Program-made: the position numbers and the translations under genes
NCBI GenBank assembly: GCA_902729315.2
Contig: LR746275.1
Location: 2,822,501-2,886,500 of the forward strand
Source: Spirodela intermedia
Taxonomy: Eukaryota; Streptophyta; Magnoliopsida; Alismatales; Araceae
Direction of reading: 5' to 3'
Length of the DNA stretch: 64,000 nucleotides
Shown here: positions 36,243-47,008 of the stretch, one piece after another
Numbering within the stretch: the stretch's first letter is position 1
How the letters are laid out: the number at the start of each line of letters is the position of its first letter
The notes under the pieces: generated by a model
What the model was told of the DNA's origin: nothing
Seen by the model: the letters and a program-made list of their open reading frames with translations, nothing else
The model's database searches: none

Positions 36243-36257
36243 CAGGTCGAGGAGGGG

Positions 36258-37253
36258 ATGGCGAGGGTGCGGATCGAGGTCTGCATGATCTCCGCCCGGG
36301 GTCTCCGCCGGTCGTCGCCGCCATGGAAGCCTCAGTGGTTCGCCGTGGGTTGGGTCGACGCCAACAACAAGTACTGCACCAGGGTAGATAGCTCGGGGAG
36401 CTCCAGCCCCACCTGGAACACCAAGTTCTCCTCCATTATCGACGACGGGGGGAAGGATTCGGTGCTCACGGTGGAGGTTTACAGCAGAGACCCCTTCTTC
36501 CTCCGAGAGAAGCTCCGGGGCACCGCCACCGTGAACCTGACCGAGTTCCTGCGCAGGGCCGGCAACGGCCCCGCCGGACCGGAGGTGATGAGCTACCAGC
36601 TGAGGAAGAAGAAGTCTTCCAGGGCGAGAGGGTTCGTCGACGTCTCCGTTCGCGTCTCCGACGGTGAGCATGGATCTTCATGGCAGAAACAAAATAATTT
36701 CTTCAAAAAAAATAAATCTACACCTGTTATCTAGACTCATCGATGATTTTTTTTTCTAGTTCGTGGAATCGGGGATTTAGAGAGATCTCTGCTTCTGTTT
36801 CCTTCTCCATCTTAACCTAATCTAGCTGCAGGCAGTCGCGACGGAAGCCGGGACTGGGATAGCGGAAGCGGCATCTCCCTGGTAGTGGACGACGGGCCGA
36901 GCTTTCCTCATCGGAACGAGCCGCCGATCTATCCAACGGCTCAGAACGGGATACCTTCCGGTAACTACCCGAACCAGTTGCCGACGGGGATGGAGCAGCG
37001 GCGGCGGCCGGGGACTCCGCCGCCGCCGTCGCCGCCGGCGAACGCAGGCTTCATCCCGTCTTTCTTCCCGGGAATCAGCAGGCTGCCGGAGAGCTACGTG
37101 AGCCAACCGAATTCCGGGAGTACGGTGGCGCACGGCGGCGGTAGTGCGTTCGGAGCAGGTGTCGGAGCTGGGGCTCTGGCGGCGGGGGCCGTCATCTTCG
37201 GCGACGATTTCTTGTGGGCGCAGGATATTCCGCTGGCCTTCGGGAGGAGGTAG
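36258..37253 (+). CDS. C2-domain protein with Pro/Gly-rich tail
   Basis: Two exons, 36258-36663 and 36832-37253, give 275 aa. Residues 1 to about 130 form a plant-type single C2 domain: RIEVCMISARGL, WFAVGWVDANNKYCTRV, SPTWNTKFS and LTVEVYSRDPFF are the beta strands expected in the SRC2 / BAP-like C2 group. Such domains bind membranes, sometimes through Ca2+; the classic Asp ligands are only partly present, so Ca2+ binding is uncertain. The second exon encodes a low-complexity tail with PSGNYPNQLPTG, a poly-Pro run and a Gly/Ala-rich hydrophobic stretch (FGAGVGAGALAAGAVIFGDDF) seen in SRC2-type proteins. The specific function is unknown. The copia relic starts close behind its stop. Confidence 0.85.
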
Positions 37254-37378
37254 CCTCTCCCTTCCCGCGAATCCCATGTTCTGATGCTCTCACAGCGAGT
37301 CTTCGGGCGCCGGCCTTCGGGCGCAGGACATTCAGAAGTCGACTGTATAAATTATCCGATACGCATCTCACAGCGAGT

Positions 37379-37520
37379 TTTAGAGAGAGAGAGTCAGTGA
37401 GGGAGAGTGAGCTAGAGATGGAGAGAGAGAGAGTTAGATGGAGAGAGGGAGAGAGGGAGAGAGGGAGGGAGAAAGAGAGAGAGAGGGAGAGAGAGGGAGA
37501 GAGAGGGAGAGAGGGAGAGG
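37379..37520. repeat. GA-rich tract downstream of the C2 gene
   Basis: Imperfect (GAGA/GGGA)n of about 140 bp. It lies on the outer side of the left copia LTR start and may belong to the element's LTR. Confidence 0.85.
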
Positions 37521-37610
37521 GCTGAAGGCTCATAGAAATCTTAGAGAGAAGGTGTGAGATTGGAGAAGAAAGTGAAACAGAAAAGGGAGAGAAGGTGCCG
37601 ATTGTTCGCA

Positions 37611-37710
37611 GGTGGGTACGTGTCCGCCGACGGTGTCCTCCGGAGTTATGTGTGTTGTGATTGGTCGACGGTTTAGGAACGACTTCTGGTTGGCTGCATC
37701 TCCTTTAACA
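37611..37710 (-). repeat. 3' LTR start (100-bp copy A)
   Basis: Aligns without gaps to 41301-41400, with 11 mismatches by hand count. It begins TGTTAAAGG on the minus strand just after the purine-rich ATGGGAGGA, the usual PPT-LTR junction. How far the LTR continues below 37611 is unclear because the partner copy ends there. Confidence 0.75.
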
Positions 37711-40700
37711 TCCTCCCATAAGTTGTGTAAAAACTACACTAAACTGAGTAAGGGCTTTGTCAGGATGTCGACAAGTTGATGGGAGCTTCGCATGAATAAA
37801 ACTCAGAGAAGCTTATTGGCAACCTGCTCACGCACGAAATGAAAGTCAATTTCAATGTGCTTCATTCATGTGTGAAATAGAGGATTAGCAGTAAGGTAGG
37901 TAGCTTCGATGTTATCGCAGAAAAGGATAGGTGTCCTATGAAGATAGATACAAAGCTCTCAGAGTAGTGACTGGATCCAAATGATTTTGATAGCGGTATT
38001 GGCGATGGCTTTATATTCAGATTTAGTGCTGAAACGGGTGACCATTGATTGCTTCTTTAATGACTAGGAGATAAGGTTGCGTCCAAGATAAGTAGGTATC
38101 CTCCCGTGGACTGACGGTTCTCTCGTGATCTGGCCCAATCAACATTACTATAGCCAATCAATTAGGTTGAAGAAGTTTGATGAAGTTAGAGACCAAACGT
38201 GATGGTGCCTTTTAGGTAGTAGAGATGGTGTTTAATGTTGACCCAATCTGTAGTCGTAGGAGAGTGCATCTTCTGACATGCTTTGTTGACGACAAAGCAA
38301 ATCTGGTCTTATAATGGTTAGATATTGAAGTGCTCCTAAGAGGCTTTGATACATTGCTGTATCTTGTAGAATAGTCCTTGTAAATTTTGTTAGTAGGAGT
38401 GGGCCACGGAATGAATAGTCCTTGTCAATTTTGGGATAAGATAAAACCGTCGGAATTTGGTACAAATTCAACACTAAGAAAGAATTCAACCTTGCCTAAA
38501 TTCCAAATAGTAAAATTATTGTGAAGTAGCCGGATAATAAAGTTAATAAAAGCTTGATTGGGCCGATTAGAGTGAGTCATCGACATAAACTAAAAAAAAA
38601 ATTAAAATCAGTAGTTTTAGAAAAATAAAAGAAGGAGGTGTCGGTTTGGATTAAGAAAAACCAATTGAGAGTAAGAAATGGGATAATTTTGAAAACCAAG
38701 CTCTTGGAGCTTGCTTTAATCTATATAGTGATTTATGTAATTTACAAATGTAATTAGGGAACCGAGAGTTAACAAAACTTTGTGGTTGTTCCATATAAAC
38801 GATTTCTTTGAGATCATTATGAAGAAATACATTATAAACATCTATTTGGTGAATATTCTATTTCAGACTAACCACGCGAGAGAGAAGGATCCAAATGGTG
38901 GTGATCTTAATTACTAGTGAGAAGGTGTCAAAGTAGTCAAAGCCTTCTTCTCAAGAGAAATCTTTGACTACTAGACGAGCTTTGCACCTATCAATGATAC
39001 CATTAGATTTTGTTTAATTTTATAGACCTATTTGCATCCAGTAACATGAAGATTGGGTTGTCGGGGAACTAGAGACTAAGTAATATTCTTAATTAGGACA
39101 TTAAAGTCCAATTACATAACCTATCTCTATTCAAGTTTCTTCCATGCTATAGAAAAATTAAGAGGTTCAGTTATGGACAAGGTTGCAAAAAAATAACTAA
39201 GAATAAGATGTTTGGTAAATAGGGCGACTAAATAAGCACTAGGAAGAGGAATGATTGTAGTGTTTCATTAAATAGATCTAATCCTTTGGAATTTGGTAAA
39301 AGGGTTCGAAGGTGTGGAGTGAGATTGGGTGGATTTTTGGTGTGGAGTGCTATCGATACTAGTCAATGATGATTTTAAGAATTTGGGTTAGGAGTACTGG
39401 TAGAAATAATTAAGGCCGAATGAGTAGGAATTGAATCAAAAGTGTTGGTGTGAATTCATGAAGAGATTGAGCAGGAAGAGCTGTTGAATCTAGTGATGAA
39501 GATGAGGATGGCTGAGGTGAGATGATAGGGGTTGGAGTGTAAACCAGATAGGCCCCTAAAATACCTTTCTGAGTAGAGGGGGTAGGAAGTGGAATAGGTG
39601 TCAAGGGAGTAGAATTATAAGGTTGTGTGGAATAGGAAAAAATAGTTTCATAGAAAATTACATGTCTAGAAATATAAAAATTTTCAGTAAGAAGGGATTT
39701 ACATTAGTAACCTAGGTGATTGATGCCATAGTCGAGAAATAAACATGATTTAGATCGGTTATCTAATTTAGTTTAGGAATAAGGTATGGTATAGAGATAA
39801 TAGAGGCACTCGAAAGATTTAAGGAAATCATAGTTAGGTGAGGTATTGTAGAATATTTCAAAAAGCGATTTGAAGTGAGGAATTAAGGTGGCCATGCGAT
39901 TAATGAAGTATGAGGTTGTGCAAACAACTTCATCCCAATATTGTATGGATAGAGAGAGGCCTGGTTAAGGAGGCTAAGGGCAGATTCTATGAGATGCTTA
40001 TGTGTTCTTTGATGTGGAGTATGGAGACATGAGACCCAATGATGAATGCCATGATTCTTAAAATGCTTGGTAAGAGCCTAATTGAAAATACATAATTTTG
40101 GAAGAAAATAAAATTTTGACCTTTTTTTGAAAATCCACAAATGTTTGGAAAACTTTATTTTTTGTTTAAAGAGGATATAATCAAGTAAACTTAGTAAAAT
40201 CATCAACAAATATGACATAATAATTAAAATTAAAAAATGAAGTAACTAGAGAGGGCCCCCATAAATCATAATGAATTAACTTGAGTGGCTTTGTGGCACG
40301 ATGATTAGTGAGTTTAAATGAGAGTTTATGCGATTTTGAAAACATTACAAGCATCACAAACATGATGTTCATGTAAATGAAAAGAGAGAAGCTCAAATTT
40401 GTCAAAAATAATTTTAAGAATTCTTAAGTGTGGATGTCTCATGCGATGGTGCTAAGTGGGAAGAGAGATCCTTGCTCCTAAGAAAGCTTGATGTCAAGTT
40501 TAAGGTTAATGGAGATACAGACCATCCTTAGTGATTCCTCGGAGGAGGATTTGATGAATTTCTTCGTCCTTCACAAGACAATACTTAACATGAAACTCAA
40601 GAAAAATGTTATTATTAGTAGTTGATTACTTAATTGAAAGTAATTTTTTTTATGTGAGGAATATGAAGAATATTTTATAATTTGAGGAAAACTATGAGTG

Positions 40701-41300
40701 TTAATGAATGATAAACAAATAGATGAAATAGTCATGCTAGTTTCATTGTCGATTTGGAGCTAATCTAAGCCTTGATAGGTAGTGGGATATTGAATGAGAG
40801 CTGGGTCAATAGTGATATGGTGGGTGGCACCAATATCAATATTCTAGTTTGGTGTGGCAGGAGAAAATGGTGTAGTCATGGCCAAGTAGACTTGTGGTTG
40901 AAGGGTGGTAAATGAAAAGTGAGGTACTTGAGGTAATTGAGGTACCAGATTAGGTGGAGGGTAGAATGATGGATGACCATGGAAGGAGACATTAAACCTT
41001 TCCTTACACTCTTGAGTTTGGTGACCAAAGTGGGAATAAGCAACGGGATTGTCAATTATTATTGTTGCGACCTTTTTGCCTCTATAATTGTTGGAATCTT
41101 TATTCTCTTGTCAATTGAGTTGTTGAGAGATAGTGGTTTTAGAATTAGATTTGGAGTTGTTCGAACTGTTAGTCACTTGAGAGAAATGGGCTTGTGGAGT
41201 TATGTTGACTGATCTAGATGTAGAGGTTTGAGACATTTGTTTGTGATATACTAATGTGGCTTCATGTGTGTGAAGTTGGGAAATGATATATTTAGTTGCA

Positions 41301-41400
41301 GGAGGGTATGTGTTCGCCAACGGTGTCCTCCGGAGTTATGTGTGCTGTGATTGGTTGACAGTTTAGGAACAACTTTTAGTTGGCTGCATCTTCTTTAACA
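41301..41400 (-). repeat. 5' LTR remnant (100-bp copy A')
   Basis: Direct repeat of 37611-37710. Nine of the 11 differences are C in A to T in A', or G in A to A in A'. It abuts gag-like sequence with no primer-binding site, so a deletion has removed the rest of the LTR and the leader. Confidence 0.75.
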
Positions 41401-41403
41401 AGG

Positions 41404-41465
41404 GTGAGGGAGAGAGAGAGAGAGAGAGAGAGGGGAGAGAGGATAGAGAGGGAGAGGGAGAGGGC

Positions 41466-41503
<38 letters not shown>

Positions 41504-41846
41504 AAGGGGAGAGATATGGTGAGAGGGAGAGGGAAGGAGGGAGAGAGAGAGAGAGAGAGAGAGGGAGAAGGGGGAGAGATATGGAGAGAGGGAGAGGGAG
41601 AGGGAGGGAGGGGGAGAGAGGGAGAGAGATGGAGAGATGGAGAAAGGAAGAGAGGGAGAGGGGAAGAGAGAGAGAAAGAGAGCAAGAGAGCAAGATGGGG
41701 AGGAGAGCGAGAGAGAGCAAGATGGAGAAAGGGAGAGAGATGGACAGAGCAAGAGGGTGAGGGAGAGAGATAGAGAGAGATAGAGAGATGGACAGAGCAA
41801 GAGGGTAAGGGAGAGAGATAGAGAGAGATAGAGAGATGGAGAGAGG
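41404..41846. repeat. Long GA-rich microsatellite tract
   Basis: About 440 bp of (GAGAGG/GAGA)n with interruptions, directly outside the 5' LTR remnant. A smaller related tract lies at 42062-42163. Arg/Glu-rich and Leu/Ser-rich reading frames over these are artefacts. Confidence 0.92.
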
Positions 41847-43134
41847 CTAAATCCCCTAAGAAGTTGTTATAAACATTATTTTTGCATTCACTTAGGGCTT
41901 CACACTATTTTAGAGTAACGGTGCAGAATAATTATGATCTTTTAGCCTCACAAAGTACTTTTCATCCTAAGAATCAATCATCTCACCAACTATGTGATCG
42001 AGGCAATGAAAGATACTTGTGCACATTTAGCCTAATACTTGCTCCCCTTAGGGATTCAAAATCTGAGAGATGGAGAGAGGGAGAAGGGGGGAGAGAGATG
42101 GAGAGAGGGAGAGAGAGAGGGAGGGATAGAGATGAAGAGAGGGGGAAAGAGAGAGAGAGTTGACTGGGCCCAGCTAGTAAGTTGGGCCTATCTCACCGGT
42201 CCAAACTTAGTCCTGCAGAATGAGCTTCACACAACGCCATTAGTGGGCCGGTCCCCGTTTCAGGGAACGCGGTTGCCAAGCTGATGGGCCCAGTCCACAA
42301 CGGTTCTTGATGTGGGCCCCGTCAATAACCGTTGATGTGGGATCAACGGGACAGAATCCGACCGGGCCCCCTCCCCCCACTTTTGGATTTTTGTACATAA
42401 ATAAAATATAGAGAGGTACCCCCGTGAAAGATGGCAGCGGGTGCTTTATCAGTCTGTTTGTACCCACTCCCTCTCTCTCTCCCACTCCGGCTGCGCTAGG
42501 GTTTTGCAGATCCAGTTTCCCTTCTCCTCTTCATCTGCTGGTTTGTGGAGGTGATACGGCTGGGGGAACTGCGCAGGGTCGTGTTTGATGCCGCTCGGCG
42601 TCTTCCTCGTCGGCTTGTAATGCTTGCCAGGGGAGAGGAAGAGGATTGAGCGCGGAACAGGGGGCCATTTATTGCGGGAGGCTTTGTTAGATTGGGTTTT
42701 TGTGCTGCACCGATCTAAGATCCGTCTGAAGCGGAAACTCGCTGAGAAATCTTGTTCGTGAGGATTTCTTCAGGTTCGCAGTTGCCATTCCTGCAGACGC
42801 TGCATTTATGTGGCCACAAATCGGATGAAATTCGGAATTCTGAGCTGCGGAACGGGAGATTGTCGGAGACTGTTCACTTCCCTGTGATCGAAGAAGTTTC
42901 GGCCTATTACCTCTGGAACCGGAATATTGAGACGCAGTTTGAAACTACTCGTGTTCGAGGAATTACGAGTAGTTCTTCGTGGAAATGTGGGAAAACTACT
43001 GAAGTTTTCGATCCCTCATCGTCGAGCATCTACCTTCGTATCCCTCTCAGATCTCTTCCGGACAAGGAAATCGAGCGTCCGGAGGTCGCATTCTTCAGCC
43101 ATTCTTCCGCATTATTTGGATCACAGAGGAGGCG
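41847..43134. other. Flank of the copia relic and DUF1191 promoter/leader
   Basis: 41850-42060 has no recognised content. 42170-42370 has several TGGGCC/GGCCCA boxes. A TATA-like AATAAAATATA is at 42400-42410. The GC-rich leader probably starts near 42430; a leader intron at about 42551-42772 is possible (donor GAG/GTGATA, acceptor TTCTTCAG). No upstream ATG frame of note was confirmed. Confidence 0.45.
42397..42410 (+). promoter_or_regulatory. Probable TATA box of the DUF1191 gene
   Basis: ATAAATAAAATATA in a GC-rich promoter, about 30 bp before a plausible transcription start. Confidence 0.5.
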
Positions 43135-44088
43135 ATGGAGTCGATCGCCTGTATGACGACGATGCTCCTCATCTTTGGGATTCTTTCTTCACATCAGTCC
43201 AGTGCACACTCGCCGGGGCAGCCTTCGACCGGATTTGCTGCCGCCATCGCCAAGTCGCTGGACTCTCTTCTTCGTGACTACTCCTTCCATGGAGTCAGCC
43301 ATCCTCGCACTGGAGTTACCTACCAAGGTAAGGTCCCTTCCAACATCTCCGGAGTCAGGACGGCCATGGTGAGACTCCGCAGTGGGAGCCTCAGATTCAG
43401 AGGCCTTAAAAGATTCCATGAATTTGATATCCCCGATGGAGTCATTGCCCGGCCGTACGTTCAGAGGCTCGCACTCGTTTACCAGAACCTAGAGAACTGG
43501 TCGTCCATCTACTACCGGCTACCTGGTCACAGATTCATAGCTCCAGTTCTCGGCCTGCTGGCCTACGAAGCCGAAGATCTTCCCCTCACCAACTCCACCG
43601 AGCTCCATATTCTCGCTACGGAGAAGCCCATCTCGATCAAATTCAGAAATCTTGCTCAAAAAACAGGCGCCAAGTGCGTCTGGTTTGATCCGGAGGGGCT
43701 TCCCCGGTTGAGTGATCTGCGGCCGGGCAATGTCTGTATAACGCGCCGCCAGGGGCATTTCTCAGTCGTGGTGAACTCCGGCGGGCTGGTGGTGCCGAAC
43801 TTAAGGCCCGGCGGCGCCGCCGACGGCTGGTCGAACATCTGGAGGATCGCCGGAGCTGTGGCCGGCGGCTTCCTCTTCCTGGTTCTATCGGTGCTGCTGC
43901 TCATGTGGGTCAAAGTGTACAGGCGAGAGAAGAGGATGAAGGAGATGGTGCATCACGCCGAATCAGAAGAGGCCCTGCAGAAGCAGCGGATTGGCGGCGC
44001 TCAGCTACCGGTGGCTCCCATGGTCCGGACCCGGCCTGCCCTCGAGAACGAAGAACCGATGGCCCCACATTCTCCGGCCAGTGAATGA
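43135..44088 (+). CDS. DUF1191 family single-pass membrane protein
   Basis: An intronless coding region of 317 aa. The function of this plant family is unknown. It has an N-terminal signal peptide (TTMLLIFGILSSHQSSA, cleaved near residue 25), an extracellular region of about 220 aa with family segments SLDSLLRDYSFHGVSHPRTGV, VRLRSGSLRFRGLKRFHEF, LALVYQNLENWSSIYY, VLGLLAYEAEDL and CITRRQGHFSVVVN, then one membrane span (AGAVAGGFLFLVLSVLLLMWV, about residues 240-262) and a cytosolic tail of about 55 aa that is basic next to the membrane. The topology is that of a type I protein. From memory the Arabidopsis relative At3g08600 sits beside NDUFA1, as here. Confidence 0.88.
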   Translation: MESIACMTTMLLIFGILSSHQSSAHSPGQPSTGFAAAIAKSLDSLLRDYSFHGVSHPRTGVTYQGKVPSNISGVRTAMVRLRSGSLRFRGLKRFHEFDIPDGVIARPYVQRLALVYQNLENWSSIYYRLPGHRFIAPVLGLLAYEAEDLPLTNSTELHILATEKPISIKFRNLAQKTGAKCVWFDPEGLPRLSDLRPGNVCITRRQGHFSVVVNSGGLVVPNLRPGGAADGWSNIWRIAGAVAGGFLFLVLSVLLLMWVKVYRREKRMKEMVHHAESEEALQKQRIGGAQLPVAPMVRTRPALENEEPMAPHSPASE

Positions 44089-46711
44089 GGAGAAGTCAAC
44101 CTCCTCCCCCCACCCCGAGTTCCACGCAGACAAGAAGGTACATGGCTTCTTCATCTTCTGTGGGTTTCTTCTCCAGATGTGGATTTGTTTCCACATCTGG
44201 CTCGATCGAGTCTCACTCTTCCACATCTTCTCCCAATAATTAATGCAAGAATTTCTTGCCTCGATCCTCCCCCTCTTCCCTCATCTCCAAAATTCTGTAC
44301 TCACAACCAAGATGTATCGGTGAGCTTTGGTCAACGGATGGCGGTGCATCTGACTCATGTTTCTACTTTTGGCCCATCCAGCCACCCTCGAGAGGATGAG
44401 ATGACGGAAATAAGCATTCTCACACCACACGCCTTCTAAAACATGCAAATGTCCTCGAAGAACATGGCGGCGAATGACCAGGAAGACTACGGAAAGCCAT
44501 GGAAAAAGCGTCTCAAGAGGACCAGCTCCTAGCAAGCAACGGAAACAGACATCTTATTCTGGAAGAGAAGATCAGCTCATCCGCCGGATGGATATCGCAG
44601 GAAATATGGGGAAAATAATGAAGATCGGAACACCTGCGCCATGAACATATAAAGTCAGAGAACAGGCAATCACTCGCGGTATGCTCAGGCAATCATTCGA
44701 CGCGTGGATTCGATACAATGAAAATAAAAAAAATCTAGATCTTTCTTGTTTATTTCTCTGGTAAAAGCCTGTTCTTTCTTCCTAGTAAGCAGATTGAACG
44801 ACATCACCAAAAGTGTGCAAGGAAATATTCAGTTCGTAGATGGATTAAACTAAAAATGGTAAGGGGGAGCCCTCCAGCCTACTTGCTACTCCCCACGTGG
44901 CAGCTCACCCATCACATGCATCGAATATTCCGAGTATATTCTCTGCATTTTCCAAGATATGAAGTGACGAGAGGATAAAAAATGGATCTGATTTTGGAGG
45001 CCAAAAAAAAGAAAGAAAAAAAAGAAGAAAACCAATCCCCCTGTTGTGTGTTTTGCAGAGATCTAAACCGGGAAAACCCATCATCTTACACCTAATTAAT
45101 CTTAAATGGCCTCATTGTGCTCTCTGAGCATCATCTTCTTTCCCATATAAATAACTCAAATTTTTCGACATCATAAATAATGAGGATTAACCCAAACATT
45201 GTTCATTAAATCATGAATAATGAGGATAAACTAAACAATTCATCGACCCATAAATCTCTCAGTCCACCGCTATGAAATCACTCCCTCCAATATAATCTGA
45301 ACGAGGAATAATGCAAACTGAGAAAGCTTTTTTCTCATACAGGCATTAGTCAGATACCAGTAGGACGTAGAATCATGACTCCTCTTGTGAGGTGAGGGAA
45401 ACGAGCCCAACTAGCGGCATACCATACACGTTCAGGTTCTAATCAATATTCTCAAGATCCATACAGAATAAATGGCGCAATCCAGTGAAACCATGGCCGG
45501 ATAACTAGTCTACTGTCCAGCTTAGACATGCAGATAAGGGTATTCCAGTATGATGCCGCACTGCAAAGATGAGCAGTCATTCATCTAAGACAGCTAAAGT
45601 TATACCCTAGATAGACAGATGGTAAGCTGTTCAGAGAAAAATGTACAGATAGGTCCCCTAAACTCGTCCTCAAACCGCACCAGCCGAGCAAGTTAAGATT
45701 CTAGGTTTGTGGATCTACCTGTATGAAGGATTACACAATAACTTGAGCACCAGAATCACGCATTTGAGTAGGATACATACCCGGGTAATTATTTCCAGCC
45801 AAACCATGCCAATTTGAAAATAATAAATAAATAAATATTTTTTTTGGGGGATGCTGTCTGGGCTCACCTTTGGACTTCAGCATGCAGACTAGTAATATGA
45901 TCAATTCATCTTGAAATAAACTTGTGAAATATAAATTTTTGGCGTACATTAAATGACCTAAACTTTAGTGCAGCAGCTACGCAAAGCCTGAAGGATATAA
46001 GTCTCGGCATTTATTTTTTAAGTAACACAGAATTATGATTTCCATTTTACAATACAATGATGCCATGAGAGTGAATGCCTGACAGTTCAATATAAATGAA
46101 ATATACCACCCTTTGTATGTGAATCAATTTTCAGCAAGGGATGATTCACAGAGCCGATGTATGTTTACCATTAGATGCCAAGACTGATCTTCCATAGACG
46201 AAATGGTTAAAAACGCACGGAAAGAGAATGACGATACATGAATTTGATGAATGAGCAAGGAATCTAAACGGGAACCGCCTGTATAGTGCAGGCAGAGAAA
46301 AATACCCTTTTAATGAATATGAATGAAGAAGCAATGATGCAAAAAAGGAACTCTCCGCATAGATATGAAACGAGATATTAGATAAATAGCTGACTTCATG
46401 CGGCGAAATGTAGAATGCTGGAGCGAATAGAATCATTCTGCATCATTTTTATATCACAGATAGTAAACGTAACCGGCGAAAATAGAATCGCACGCACTTT
46501 CCATATAATTAGGGCCGGTCCAAAGACGAAATCTAGTCAGGAATCAAGGACTATGACCAGTGTCAAAAGGAAGAAAGCTAGAACGAACGCCGAATTTCGC
46601 GCAAGCGAAAAGCTAAGGATAGAAGCTGCCAAACACATCCGCTGATGAAGCCAAAAAATAGGATTCGCATCGACACATGATCCAACGGAAACCCCAGTTC
46701 CCAAAACTGAC
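44089..46711. other. 2.6-kb intergenic region, DUF1191 and NDUFA1 3' flanks
   Basis: AT-rich non-coding sequence between two convergent genes. No transposon ends, RNA genes or conserved frames were recognised. The last 500 bp probably includes the NDUFA1 3'UTR. Confidence 0.45.
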
Positions 46712-47008
46712 CTAATTCCCCGTTTCCATGATCTTCTTGTCCCGCCTCTCCATCGCCACATCCCAGATGTCATTCCCGATGTGCTTCGGCTGCAACGCAC
46801 GACATCCGGTCATCAGAGACTCAACGGCATAGGCAACGACGCCATCCAAGACACGGGATCCACAGAGGAAAGGAGAATAAACGATGCATCTCCTCACCCG
46901 TCCATGCGCCGCTTTGTGGATGTAGTACTGGGCGTTCCCCATCACGCAGAGCATCCCGGCGATGATCCCCAGCGGAAGAACGGCTTCCAACCAGATGAAT
47001 CTCCCCAT
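46712..47008 (-). CDS. NDUFA1: Complex I subunit NDUFA1 (MWFE)
   Basis: A small accessory subunit of mitochondrial NADH dehydrogenase. Two exons in coding order, 46898-47008 and 46789-46712, give 62 aa. One membrane span follows the start (IWLEAVLPLGIIAGMLCVMG), then the signature NAQYYIHKAAHGRPKHIGNDIWDVAMERRDKKI. This matches the plant MWFE length (about 65 aa). The longer upstream frame (acidic MGEEEEG leader) begins in phase but is not part of the family; I used the ATG at 47008. A TATA-like AAATATAAAATA lies 75-90 bp upstream. Confidence 0.95.
   Translation of the reverse strand: MGRFIWLEAVLPLGIIAGMLCVMGNAQYYIHKAAHGRVRRCIVYSPFLCGSRVLDGVVAYAVESLMTGCRALQPKHIGNDIWDVAMERRDKKIMETGN

Larger units (their letters stand above)
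35489..36257. promoter_or_regulatory. Divergent promoter region, CML42-like / C2 protein
   Basis: About 770 bp separates two oppositely transcribed intronless-start genes. Each has a CT tract close to its ATG. No TATA box is obvious for either. No gene lies inside. Confidence 0.5.
37300..41400 (-). mobile_element. Decayed Ty1/copia LTR retrotransposon (minus orientation)
   Basis: Minus-strand reading recovers copia fragments in the expected order from high to low coordinates. These are a gag tail with a degenerate zinc knuckle (SHFGHQTQEC, about 41000-41060), a pre-integrase/integrase piece (SHKLSFKLTNHRATKPLKLIHYDLWGPS then YYVIFVDDFTKF, about 40181-40330), a reverse-transcriptase region around 38900-38500 in decayed form, the RT tail YQSLLGALQYLTIIRPDL (about 38290-38350) and a terminal QLVDILTKP-like piece near 37740-37770. 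Many stops and frameshifts are present, so the element is dead. Its start at 41400 reads TGTTAAAG on the minus strand. An identical LTR start at 37710 follows a purine-rich tract. The gag N-terminus, the primer-binding site and most of the 5' LTR are missing. Confidence 0.85.

Noticed and set aside
41376-41800. Long Leu/Ser-rich and Arg/Glu-rich reading frames over the GA tract
   Set aside because: Simple GA/CT repeats are open in several frames; they have no start context, homology or splice structure.
42752-43156. 134-aa upstream frame overlapping the DUF1191 start
   Set aside because: It begins with TTG, not ATG, and lies partly in a probable leader intron.
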